Positions 8,170-19,600 of a stretch of 64,000 bases of DNA are shown in pieces. Source of the DNA: Natronomonas moolapensis 8.8.11 (GTDB lineage: Archaea > Halobacteriota > Halobacteria > Halobacteriales > Haloarculaceae); assembly GCF_000591055.1 (NCBI RefSeq), contig NC_020388.1, forward strand, positions 2,666,001-2,730,000, given 5' to 3'. Each line of letters begins with the position of its first letter. Positions within the stretch are counted from its first letter, which is position 1. Made by a program: the position numbers and the translations under genes. The notes under the pieces are model-generated. The model saw only the letters and a list, made by a program, of their open reading frames with translations, was not told where the DNA came from and made no database searches.

Positions 8170-8328
8170 CTATTCATCACGGGCGATTTTGACACAAATC
8201 AGAGAGTACTGTTTCACTGAGTTCGGTAAGAGCCACTGGACGAACTCCCGTATTACGTCTGCAACCTCCTCCCCCGAGTGGGCACGTGCCGAGTCGTGGG
8301 CCGGGACATCGATGGTGCCATCACGCAT
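8170..8328 (-). pseudogene. Possible decayed coding sequence between CNNM and Lrp genes
   Basis: The 403-bp space 8064-8466 has no standard gene. On the minus strand an ATG at 8328 opens a 52-residue frame rich in plausible codons (it contains I-D-V-P-A-H-D-S-A-R-A-H-S-G-E-E-V). In a different frame just upstream in transcription order (roughly 8330-8440) an open stretch reads Y-R-V-T-F-Q-L-E at its end and continues past it. The two pieces together look like one former gene split by a frameshift, but I cannot name a family. It may equally be noncoding. Confidence 0.3.
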
Positions 8329-8466
8329 TCAAGCTGGAACGTCACCCGGTACACGGGCGTATCATCGGGCTGAGGGTGAACTCGGGTCTGCGCGGTACCG
8401 CTGTCGTGGGGGTAAATCTCGGTACGGCCACCTTCGCCGTATTCCCACTATCCACGTTGACCCGTC

Positions 8467-8895
8467 TTATTTGAGCCGTTCTTGAAGAACAGCTGGGCAG
8501 GCCGTAGTCACGCCCTGAATAGAGAGAATCTGATCGCTAACGATCTCATTGAGTTCGGTACTTCCTGTCGCCTCAAGTTCGGCCATCAACATGTGGTCCC
8601 CGGTCGCGGTATATAACGCAGTAAGCGAGTCGAGCTCCGTGAGTTTACTCGTCGCCTCAACGTACTGGTCGCTCTCGACGTCAATTCCCACCATCGCAAT
8701 GCTCTGGTGGTTGACTTTTTTTGGGTCGATTTCGACAGTGTACCCGACGATAGCGCCTTCCTTCTCGAGTTTCTCGATATACTTCCGGGCGGTAGGTCGT
8801 GCAACGCCAGCCTGGTCGGCGATCTTTCCGAGGGAAGCTTTCGGATCCTTTTTGAGAAGAGAGAGCAGACGATGCTCGAGTTCCTCAGCGTCCAT
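8467..8895 (-). CDS. Lrp/AsnC-family transcriptional regulator
   Basis: The 142-residue protein has an N-terminal winged helix (L-L-S-L-L-K-K-D-P-K-A-S-L-G-K-I-A followed by the recognition helix V-A-R-P-T-A-R-K-Y-I-E-K-L) and a C-terminal RAM/ligand-binding domain with G-I-V-G-Y-T-V-E-I-D-P and the G-D-H-M-L-M-A-E-L turn. Lrp/AsnC proteins are octameric regulators that respond to amino acids or other small effectors. It is 48 bp downstream of the A-type Fe-S carrier gene on the same strand, so cotranscription is possible. Its target is not evident. Confidence 0.92.
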   Translation of the reverse strand: MDAEELEHRLLSLLKKDPKASLGKIADQAGVARPTARKYIEKLEKEGAIVGYTVEIDPKKVNHQSIAMVGIDVESDQYVEATSKLTELDSLTALYTATGDHMLMAELEATGSTELNEIVSDQILSIQGVTTACPAVLQERLK

Positions 8896-8943
8896 CGTGT
8901 CTACTGTTATATGAAGCGGTAATCATCGTGCTGGCAGTCGTGT

Positions 8944-9306
8944 TCAGGTGCGGAAAGATTCGCCACAGCCACACTCCGAGACGATGTTGGGATTTTCAAC
9001 ATCAAAGCCTGCGGCTTGGAGACCCGTCTCATACTCAACAACACTCCCCCCAATATATTGGATACTCGCGGGATCAACGAACACTCGCAGGCCGTGGTGC
9101 TCGTAGATCATATCATCTTCGTCGGGACTCGTATCGAACCGCATCCCATATGACAGACCCGCGCATCCTCCTTGCTGGACGAATAGCCGAAGTCCTGCCG
9201 TGTCAGTGTCCAAGCTTTCTTGCTCCAAGAGAGCAAGAGCCTTATTCGAGGCAGCTTCTGAAACTTCGATCTCAGGTTGTTCACTCTCTTCGGCTGTCGT
9301 ACTCAT
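8944..9306 (-). CDS. A-type Fe-S carrier (HesB/IscA/ErpA family)
   Basis: The chosen ATG at 9306 (MSTTAEESEQPEIEVSEAAS) gives a 120-residue protein; a longer upstream in-frame start has poor sequence. The HesB-like domain shows Q-Q-G-G-C-A-G-L-S-Y-G-M near residue 50 and the C-terminal S-E-C-G-C-G-E-S-F. These three cysteines are the cluster ligands of A-type carriers, which transfer Fe-S clusters from SufBCD to target enzymes. Together with the SufB, Nfu and ferredoxin genes nearby it makes the first 10 kb look like an Fe-S supply group. Confidence 0.93.
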   Translation of the reverse strand: MSTTAEESEQPEIEVSEAASNKALALLEQESLDTDTAGLRLFVQQGGCAGLSYGMRFDTSPDEDDMIYEHHGLRVFVDPASIQYIGGSVVEYETGLQAAGFDVENPNIVSECGCGESFRT

Positions 9307-9640
9307 ACGTTGAACTGATTGGGCCAGGGTGTTAATCATGACGCTCAAAACTGTGACGTAGAGTTAAGGCTCGAAATTGTCGAGAGAGAGCTATACGCGT
9401 GGCCTCAGAGCGATAGATTCCGCTGAAGACTGCCAGCGCCGGACATCATAGAAACCGATCGTCGGACCGAGTTGACCGGATCATGGGCCGTGAGGCGACA
9501 AGCCACCCTGTTTCAACGTGATATCCGGCACATCGAATCGGGGGACGAACGCAGACACAGAGGATGATTTGTAATAGTCGTCTTCAGAATCCCATGACGA
9601 TGTGGATGATTCTTGAGCGCGTGTTGCTCAGTATCCCGTA
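9307..9640. other. Gene-free interval before the IS4-type element
   Basis: I see no convincing gene. The last roughly 30 bp (around 9612-9640) share short matches with the sequence before the deletion derivative near 21325-21351, for example TTGAGCG followed by TCCCGTAGTG versus TCTCGTAGTG, so the left part of the element reaches at least this far. A clear left terminal repeat matching the right end could not be found by eye. Confidence 0.5.
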
Positions 9641-11507
9641 GTGTGTTCGACTCCTGTATCTCGCCGAACCGTCTTTCGACGGATCGCCCAACGAAAGTAC
9701 GGTGAGTGGCCGGCGTATAAATCGACACCACTGTACGATCGAACGTCGCTCGCCGGACTGGAATCCGATATCCGGACAGTCTCAGAGACATGGTTCGATC
9801 ACGAAAGCCACGACTCGGTCAAGGAGTTCGTCTGTGCACTCCCCTTGGCCTACTTCCGGTTCAGTGCCCACGACCGGTATGCGGGGCCGACCCGCTACCA
9901 GATGGACACCCTCTTTCGGGTGTTCGTACTGAAAGAACTCCACGGGTGGGAACACGAAACAGCACTCGTCGACTACCTCGGGACCCGTCCTGAACTCTGC
10001 GAGCAACTCGGTTTCGAGGCGATCCCGGATCAGTCGACACTGTGGCGAAGCTGGCACGAGAGATTCACCGCTGACCTCAGGGAGACTGTCCAGACAACGG
10101 CTCGAACGATTCTCATCAAAGCACAGAATGCAGGTGTCGCGGTTCCGCGTGAGCCGGCACGAAAGCTCCGATACCACGGGAACGAGTCTGGTGAGTCAGA
10201 CCCGGATGATCAAACCACGTTGAAGCAGGCAGAGAAGGTCACTGACCACGTCAGCCGTGTCGTCTTTCCGGCGTTCTCGCTGGACCGTGGCGAGGGCTGT
10301 GAGATCCACGAGAACGCCTACTGGGGCCTACAGACATATCTCGGACTTCGCGAGCGGCTGGCTGCGAACGAAGGGGCTCGTAGCTTTACTTATGAGTCGA
10401 CTCGGGATCGGACACCGCTGGGGCACGCCCACCGGGAGCAGATTCGGGACATCTCGATTGAACAGGTTCGAGCGATGTACCGGCAGGCCATCACTCGGCT
10501 CCTAAGCGAAGTTGCGGAGACAGAGCAGTTCTTTCGAGCCGGAATCGTCGCGATCGACATTACCGAGGACGATCCCTTTACCGGCAACCGCACCGGCCGC
10601 GAGGACGAGATAATCGGAACGAAGGAGAAGAATGACCAATACGCCTACCAGTGGGCGACAGTCCAGTTAGTTGGGAATGCAGTTCCGATTGTACTGGACG
10701 CACGGCCAGTTCGGAAGGGTGATTCCCGCTTGGAAATCGTCAAGGATCTCTTGAATTCAGCCGAGGAATTGGTTCACGTCGATAACGTGCTGATGGACCG
10801 GGAGTTCGACAGCCAGCACATCCTAGAGATGCTCAGCCAGCGCGGACTCTCATACGTCGTCCCGAAACGGATGCAGACCAGCGAGAAAGCGCAGGCCAAG
10901 CGGTTGCTCCAACGAGACCGGAATCAATACGAGACTGACCGGAAGCTCCACCTCGGGAAGAACGAATGGCACGAGACGACGCTAATCTACCGTCGGAAAG
11001 AGGACTCCGAGCACGATGATCACCGGCAGTACTCGGTATTCATGACGAATCGAGAGAGTGGACAGCTCACGGAGTACGGCCACCGCTGGGAGATCGAGAG
11101 CGGGTACAAATCGATTAAGCGGTTCATGGCTGCGACGACCTCGAAAGATTTCGGGCTCAGGTTCTTTTATTTCGCATTCGCCTGTCTCCTCTACTCAATC
11201 TGGCGGGCTGTCGATCTACTCGTCCAAGCCGAGTTGACTGGCGAGTATGAGCACTCACCGGTGATTACAGCGGACAACACGCTGACGCTGCTGAAGAAGG
11301 AAACTGGAATCGGGTAGTGAGGAACTCTGTTCGGGTTAGCGTGCCGTCTGAGTGGCTACGCTGCTGTAAGTCTAGAAAATTTGTCCATATAGTTGGGTGT
11401 GTGACAAGAATAACCGCTTGGAGGGCCATCTGGGGCAGTACCCGCTGACCGAATCGGTCAAATTCACGCATCACAGCCCTGCTAAACCCGCTGTAGTCTC
11501 AACTTCC
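9612..11507 (+). mobile_element. IS4-type insertion element, left end uncertain
   Basis: The element contains the intact transposase. The right boundary is set by comparison with its deletion derivative: both share CATCACAGCCCTG, then AAACCC, then TGTAGTCTCAACTT and CCGT before diverging (to about 11507 and 21879). The left boundary is only a minimum. Directly after the right end, AGTTGAGACT at 11518-11527 forms a perfect 10-bp inverted repeat with AGTCTCAACT at 11495-11504. Confidence 0.65.
9641..11317 (+). CDS. IS4-type DDE transposase, full length
   Basis: The 558-residue protein has an N-terminal region with a helical domain (Y-Q-M-D-T-L-F-R-V-F-V-L-K-E-L-H-G-W-E-H-E-T-A-L) and a C-terminal RNase-H-fold DDE catalytic domain. 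The first Asp is in V-A-I-D-I-T-E-D-D (about residue 305), the second in L-M-D-R-E-F-D-S (about 387), and the Glu lies in Y-G-H-R-W-E-I-E-S-G-Y-K-S-I-K near residue 485. That last segment fits the Y-x2-R-x3-E-x6-K signature of the IS4 family. The frame is intact, so the element may be active. The start is GTG at 9641. Another copy with its middle deleted lies at 21352-21685. Confidence 0.92.
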   Translation: MCSTPVSRRTVFRRIAQRKYGEWPAYKSTPLYDRTSLAGLESDIRTVSETWFDHESHDSVKEFVCALPLAYFRFSAHDRYAGPTRYQMDTLFRVFVLKELHGWEHETALVDYLGTRPELCEQLGFEAIPDQSTLWRSWHERFTADLRETVQTTARTILIKAQNAGVAVPREPARKLRYHGNESGESDPDDQTTLKQAEKVTDHVSRVVFPAFSLDRGEGCEIHENAYWGLQTYLGLRERLAANEGARSFTYESTRDRTPLGHAHREQIRDISIEQVRAMYRQAITRLLSEVAETEQFFRAGIVAIDITEDDPFTGNRTGREDEIIGTKEKNDQYAYQWATVQLVGNAVPIVLDARPVRKGDSRLEIVKDLLNSAEELVHVDNVLMDREFDSQHILEMLSQRGLSYVVPKRMQTSEKAQAKRLLQRDRNQYETDRKLHLGKNEWHETTLIYRRKEDSEHDDHRQYSVFMTNRESGQLTEYGHRWEIESGYKSIKRFMAATTSKDFGLRFFYFAFACLLYSIWRAVDLLVQAELTGEYEHSPVITADNTLTLLKKETGIG

Positions 11508-11508
11508 C

Positions 11509-11574
11509 GTGTCCAGTAGTTGAGACTGCAGCTTTCAATGTATACGGGATAGAACCGATCTGAGCAGTTTGTCG
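11509..11574. repeat. Solo transposon-end-like repeat, copy 2
   Basis: This 66-bp stretch directly after the IS4-type element (GTGTCCAG, then AGTTGAGACT, CAATG, a TATA-like patch and GAACCGATCT) is related to 234-301 near the window start. Its position back to back with the right end resembles a right-end/left-end junction between two neighbouring elements. It also sits about 100 bp upstream of the PAS-GAF-HTH_10 gene and could affect its promoter. Confidence 0.45.
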
Positions 11575-11667
11575 AAAACGATGGTTAGACGGTGAAACGG
11601 AACTGCTGTTTCCGACGATTCCAGAGTCACGGAGTCGGTTATTTTTCAGTGACATAACCGAAGAGTC

Positions 11668-13341
<1,674 letters not shown>

Positions 13342-13615
13342 TCCGACGGCGCGTGGCTATCTGTTCTGACTAGTTGCCTCGTTGTCACTGTTGCGTATAT
13401 TTGTAAGCCAATTTTACACCAGCATGATGCGTACCAAAGATCGATATGTATTCGCTTCTATGCCTCTGTGGGCGTCGGTCGGTGGGTTCGGGCGCGGTCA
13501 GTTCCGCTGGCGGCCGGTACCGACCGACGGCGGCCGTCGGTGACAGACTACAGTCTCGTGTCGGTCTCGTGACCGCACCAGCGGGTAGCGCGAGCGGCCG
13601 GGCAGTGAGACGGCA

Positions 13616-16600
13616 GTGGTTCTGGCGGTGGTTGGCATAACGCGCACAGCGAGTCGACTGGCTGCGGTATATCTTGTCACAATCGTGGGGCTCGCGATGC
13701 TGGCGACCAGTGGTGGCTTTGTCGGGACCGCTACGACCGCGGCAGGCAATACGGCCCCGGACTGTGGCACAATCAGTTACACGACTAACAGTTCGGGCTG
13801 GCATGAGGTTACTAACGTCAGCCAGTTACAGTGTATCAATCAAAATCATAGCGATGCGACCAGTCTCTCAGACGCCCTGAGCAAAAACTACGTCCAGACC
13901 AGGGATATCGACGCCAGCGGAACAAGTAACTGGAATACTCGCAGCAGTTTCACCGACACGTTCTTTGTCTTTTCTGCCCCAGAGACCGTCGAACTCTCTT
14001 ACGCACCAATCGACAGTGGTTCGCTGACAGTCACTGATACGGCTGACGGCACCTCGCTTAGCTTCAATGTGGTCGATGCGAATTCGGGGGAAATCGACCT
14101 CACCGAAGAACCGGATGGCGATGTAAAGGTCTCCTACGATACACAGAGTCCGCGAACGCTCGGGTTCGAACCGATCGGAAACCGTACCGACGAATTCACT
14201 GGCGCGTTCGATGGAAGCAGCCACACGATATCGAATCTGTTCATCAATCGGTCCGGCCGTGATCAGATTGGCTTGTTCGGTAATATCCTTGGGGTCACGA
14301 TTACGAACGTCGGTCTCACGAGCGTCGATATCACTGGCAACGAAGATACCGGCGGGGTCGCTGGTGAAGTCGGTGGACGTAGTTCGCAGGTTAGCCACTC
14401 ATTCGTGACCGGCGACATCTCGGCTGACGGCAGTGCCGGTGGTGTCGTTGGAACAGTGACTCGGGGAACGCTCGAAGATTCATATGCAAACGTTACCGTC
14501 ACGTCTCCGGGTAACTTCATCGGTGGGGTCGTCGGGTTCGTAAACGTGGGGACGGTGCAGCGAACGTACGCCACAGGGGCGGTGTCGGGTCTCAACTCCG
14601 GCGGCGTCTCGGGGTTTTCGGGCTCCGGAACGGTCCAGAACTCCTACTGGGACAAAGGAACGACTGACCAGGGGAGCGTTATCGCCATTGACAACGGCGG
14701 AACAACCTCGGGACTCACGGGCTACGGGTCCACGAGTGACGCCACTCCTGCCCCGGAGATACAGGGGTCAAGCGCCTCCTCGAACATGGGGAATCTCGAT
14801 TTCACCAGCACATGGGAAACAGTCGAAAACGACGACGCCGGCACCACCGGAGACGGCTACCCGATTTTGCAGTCCATCGACAGACAGGCACAACTGGAAG
14901 CCCAGGACGTGCACGCCTACGCCGGCGGTGACGGCTCCACGGACAATCCATACGAAATCGCGAACTGGTATCACCTCAACAACACCCGAGAGAACCTCGA
15001 CGCGGAGTTCATCCTGACCGCCGACCTCGATTCGAACACCGCTGGCTACGACGACGTGGCGAGTTCGTCAGCCAACGGCGGCAACGGCTTCGATCCCATC
15101 GGCGACGGCGGCTCGCGGTTCACAGGCACGTTCAACGGCACCGGACACACGATTTCGAGCCTCTCCATCGACCGAGGGGGGACTTTTGATGTTGGACTGT
15201 TCGGGTACGTCAACGGTGGCATTATCGAGAACGTCGGCGTCAAGAACGCCGACATCACCGGTAAGGAACGAGTGGGAGGCCTCGTCGGGAAGAACTTCGG
15301 CACAGTCAGCAACTCCTACGCGACCGGCAACGTCTACGGAGACAAGGAAGTGGGCGGCCTCGTCGGGTTCAATTTCGGCAACACGACTGCGTCCTACGCG
15401 ACCAGCGATGTCTCCGGGACGGGCAACGACCTGGGCGGCCTCGTCGGGTCCAACGTTGGCAACACGAGTGGGTCCTACGCGACCGGCAATGTCTCCGGAA
15501 CCGGAATCAAAAATGTGGGGGGCCTCGCCGGGATTAGCGAAGGGGAGATTACGGAGTCGTACGCGACCGGCACCATCTCTGGAAACAATCTCGTCGGTGG
15601 CCTCGTCGGAGTGAACACCGGCACGGTCACCGAGTCGTACGCGACCGGCAACGTCTCCGGAACCGGCGACGTCGTGGGCGGCCTTGTCGCACGAAACTTC
15701 GGGGCAACAGTCACCAAGTCGTACGCGACTGGGTCCGTCACTGGGATCAAAGGCGTTGGAGGTCTCGTCGGCGTAAACAGCGGTATAAGTAGCGCAAAAG
15801 TCTCGGAATCGTACGCGGCCGGCTCCGTCACTGGGACCGACGACGTGGGTGGTCTCGTCGGAGTGAACAATCGCACAGTCAGCGACAGCTACTGGGACAC
15901 GGCGAGGACCAACCAGTCTGACGGCGTCGGGAGAGATGCCGGTGGCACCGCCAACAACTTGATTGGCCTCACGACTGCCGAGATGACCGGGACTCGCGCA
16001 CCGGGAAACATGGGACCGTTTGACTTCTCCAGCACCTGGCAGACGACCGGAGACGACGGCTCCGTCAAGGGCTACGGCGTCTTCTACCCGACGCTGCAGA
16101 ACAACACTCAGCAGCCCGCACCCAGTGCCACACTCTACGCTGGCGGTGACGGCTCCGCGGGAGCGCCCTACGAAATCGCGAACTGGTACCACCTCGACAA
16201 CGTCCGCCAGAACCTCGGGTCGGAGTTCGTCCTGACCGCCGACCTCGATTCGAACACCGCTGGCTACGACGACGTGGCGAGTTCGTCAGCCAACGGCGGT
16301 AATGGCTTCGACCCCATCGGCGACGACAGCTCGCGATTCACAGGCACGTTCAACGGCACCGGGCACACGATTTCGGACCTTTTCATCGACCGGAGCGTTT
16401 ACGTCGGACTGTTCGGGTACGTGGACGGTGGCCGTGTCGAGAACGTCGGCGTCGTGGACGCCGATATCAGCGTAACCATTCAGTGGATGGGCGGCCTCGT
16501 CGGGTACAACGACCAAGGCACGGTGAGCGGTTCATACGCGACTGGGCATGTATCCGGCGGGACAAATGACGGAAACCACGTAGGCGGCCTCGTTGGGGAG

Positions 16601-19600
16601 AACAACGGAGGCACGGTCACCGAGTCGCACGCAGCCAGTTCCGTCGGCGGACTCGTTTGGATTGGCGGCCTCGTCGGGACAAACGAGGGCGGCTTGATCA
16701 CCGAGTCGTACGCGACCGGCGATGTATCCAGCGGCTCTGGTGCGGGCGGTCTCATCGGGAAAAACAGCGGCACAGTCACTGAGTCTTACGCAACGGGCGA
16801 TGCCTCCGGAGTCATCACCGTTGTAGGTGGCCTCGCCGGACAAAACAGCGGCACAATCAACGAGTCGTACGCGACCGGCGATGTCGAAGCAGCCGCCATC
16901 GTGGGCGGCCTCGTCGGGCGTATCAAGAGCGGCACAGTCAGCGGCTCGTACGCAATTGGCGATGTCACCGGAGACAACGACCGCGCTGGTGGCTTCGCCG
17001 GAGAGAAAAACGGTGGCACGATCACCGACGGCTACTGGGACGACGAGGCGGCGACGGTCACGGAAGGTGGCAGCACAGTCGACAACCAGGGTGTCAGTGA
17101 CGGTGGGGGTGACGTGATCGCGCTCACGACAACCGAGATGCAACGCTTCGCCCCGCTCGCCAACATGGACGGGTTCTCCTTCGAGAGCCCCGAGACGTGG
17201 CTCGTCACGAGCGGCTACCCCGCCCTGGCCTGGGAGTCAGTCACCGAGCTCACCGTCGACAGCGCCGAATCCACATCGCCGACCGTCGGCGAGAACGAAT
17301 CGGGAACCATCACGGTCACCGCAAAGGAGAGCGGGACCGACACCGGTGAGGGCGTCACCATCGAAGTCGTCTCCGACGACGGCCTCGACGGTTTCGGGAC
17401 GGGCGAGACGAAGGTCACCGATACCAGTGGCCAGGTCATCTTCACCTTCGACGAACCGGACGACGGCACCTACAACCCCAAGTTCGCGTGGGCCGACGAT
17501 ACGACTGTCTCGGCAACACCGACCGTCACCATCGACACGACTGCGCCGACTATCGACAGCGCCACCAGGGTCGACGACACCACCATCGACGTGGATTTCT
17601 CCGACGGTGGAGCCGGGATCGAGAAGAACAGTATCAGCTCGGGGGACTTCTCGCTCGATTCCGGCTCGATTTCGACTATCGACACCAGCGGCGTCACCGA
17701 CGGCGGAACCGGAACCCAGACGGTGACGATCAACCTCAACTCAGCGGTCGACAGCGACACGGTGACGGTGAGCCTCCAGTCCGATGGCATCGACGACATA
17801 GCTCGCAACACGCAGACGAGCGGGTCGGCTGACGCCTCGAATATGGACGGCGTCGCACCCACCTTCGACAGCGTCTCGAAAACCGACGACACAACCATCA
17901 CCGCCACCATCGCCGATGGTGTCAACGTCGACGAATCCAGTATTGCCAGATCCGACTTCTCACTGAGCACTGGCTCGATTTCCTCTATCTCGACGACTGA
18001 GAACGGTGCAAACACCGACGTGACGCTGAACCTGGACTCAGCGGTCGATGTCAACACCGTCGACGTCTCCATCGCTGGTTCCATCGCCGACACGAGCGGC
18101 AATGTCCTGTCGTCCGCCACCAAAACCGTCTTTAGCATGGATGGCGTCGCACCCACGATTTCCGGCGGTTCGCTGGCGTCCGATAATGGCCACGTCGACG
18201 TGACGTTCAGCGAGGGCGTCTTCCAGAGCGACGGCAGTAGCGCGCTGGCGGCCGGCGACCTGACAGCGACGGTCACACAGAACGGCGGAACAGTCTCGTC
18301 GGCGTCCGTCTCCAGTCTCACGAAGACCGACGGCTCGGCGCTGGCCGGTGGCGAGACGACGATTCGCGCCCAACTCTCGCTGATCGGGACGCCAGCCGAC
18401 GGGGTCGAATCCGTCGCCATCCAGCCCATAGACGGCAGTTCCGTCGGTGACGACGACACGAACCTGATGGCTGGCAGCGACACCACGGGATCGATCACCC
18501 TGAACGACCGGACCCCTCCGTCGCTGTCGGATGACTCTGGGGGTACCGACGAGGAGACGAGCGGCGAGATCGTCGCGGACCTGACGAGCAACGACAACGA
18601 TCAGGGGGCGCTGAGCGTGACCAAAGTCAAGGGCAACGCCGCGAACGTCGGGAGTCCGACCGCCGGCGACAGCGGCGGGCTGTTCACGATCGCCAGCGAC
18701 GGGACAGTGAGTTTCGATCCGAACGGTGAGTTTGAGTCCGAGTCGGATGCTGACTCCAGCACGACACAGATCACCGTTGTCATCTCCGACGCAGCCGGGA
18801 ACACGAACACCCAGACCGTCACAGCGACGATAAACGGCGTCAACGACCCACCGGCGTTCGACATGGCGTCGCCGTCACTGTCCGTGAGTCAGGACGCCTC
18901 AGCCACGAGTATCGACGAGAAACTCAGCGTGACTGACCCCGACGACGAGGAGACAGTGACGTGGACCGTCTTGAGTAAACCCAGTCATGGATCACTCTCG
19001 GGGCTCCCGGCTAGCGAGCCAACCGGCACAGACTCGGTTACACCCAGCGGCCTGACCTACGAACCCGACCGTGACTACGCCGGCAGCGACAGTTTCGACA
19101 TCCAAGTCAGCGACCCCAACGGCGGGACGGATACTGTAACCGTGAGCGTGATCACTTCACAGGTCAACGACGCACCGACGGCCATCAGCCTGACCAGCAC
19201 CAACGTTACCCAGTCCGGTGGCACCAACGCAGTAGTCGGGAGACTTTCGGCCGCGGACGTTGACGATAGCAGCCATACGTTCTCGCTGGTCAGCGGGGGC
19301 GGTGATGGTGACAATGCCGAATTCAACGTCGACAGCGGCGACCTGCGTGCGGACGACGCCGGCTCGCTCGCCGAAGGGGACTACGACGTTCGCCTCGAAG
19401 CCGACGACGGCAGTGGTGGCACGTACGAGAAAGCAGTCACAATCAGCGTGGCCGACGATATCGCGCCTACCATCACGTCGAGTACGCCGACCGACGACGC
19501 CACTGGTGTCAGCGAGACCACCGACATCACGATCACGTTCAGTGAGGATGTCGTCTTTGGGTCGGGATCAGTTATCTTGCGGGAGGACGATGGCGGCTTC

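Noticed and set aside
14300-17050. CRISPR-like regular repeats
   Set aside because: The repeats are protein-coding GLUG units, in frame, of variable spacing and sequence; there are no short identical repeats with unique spacers.
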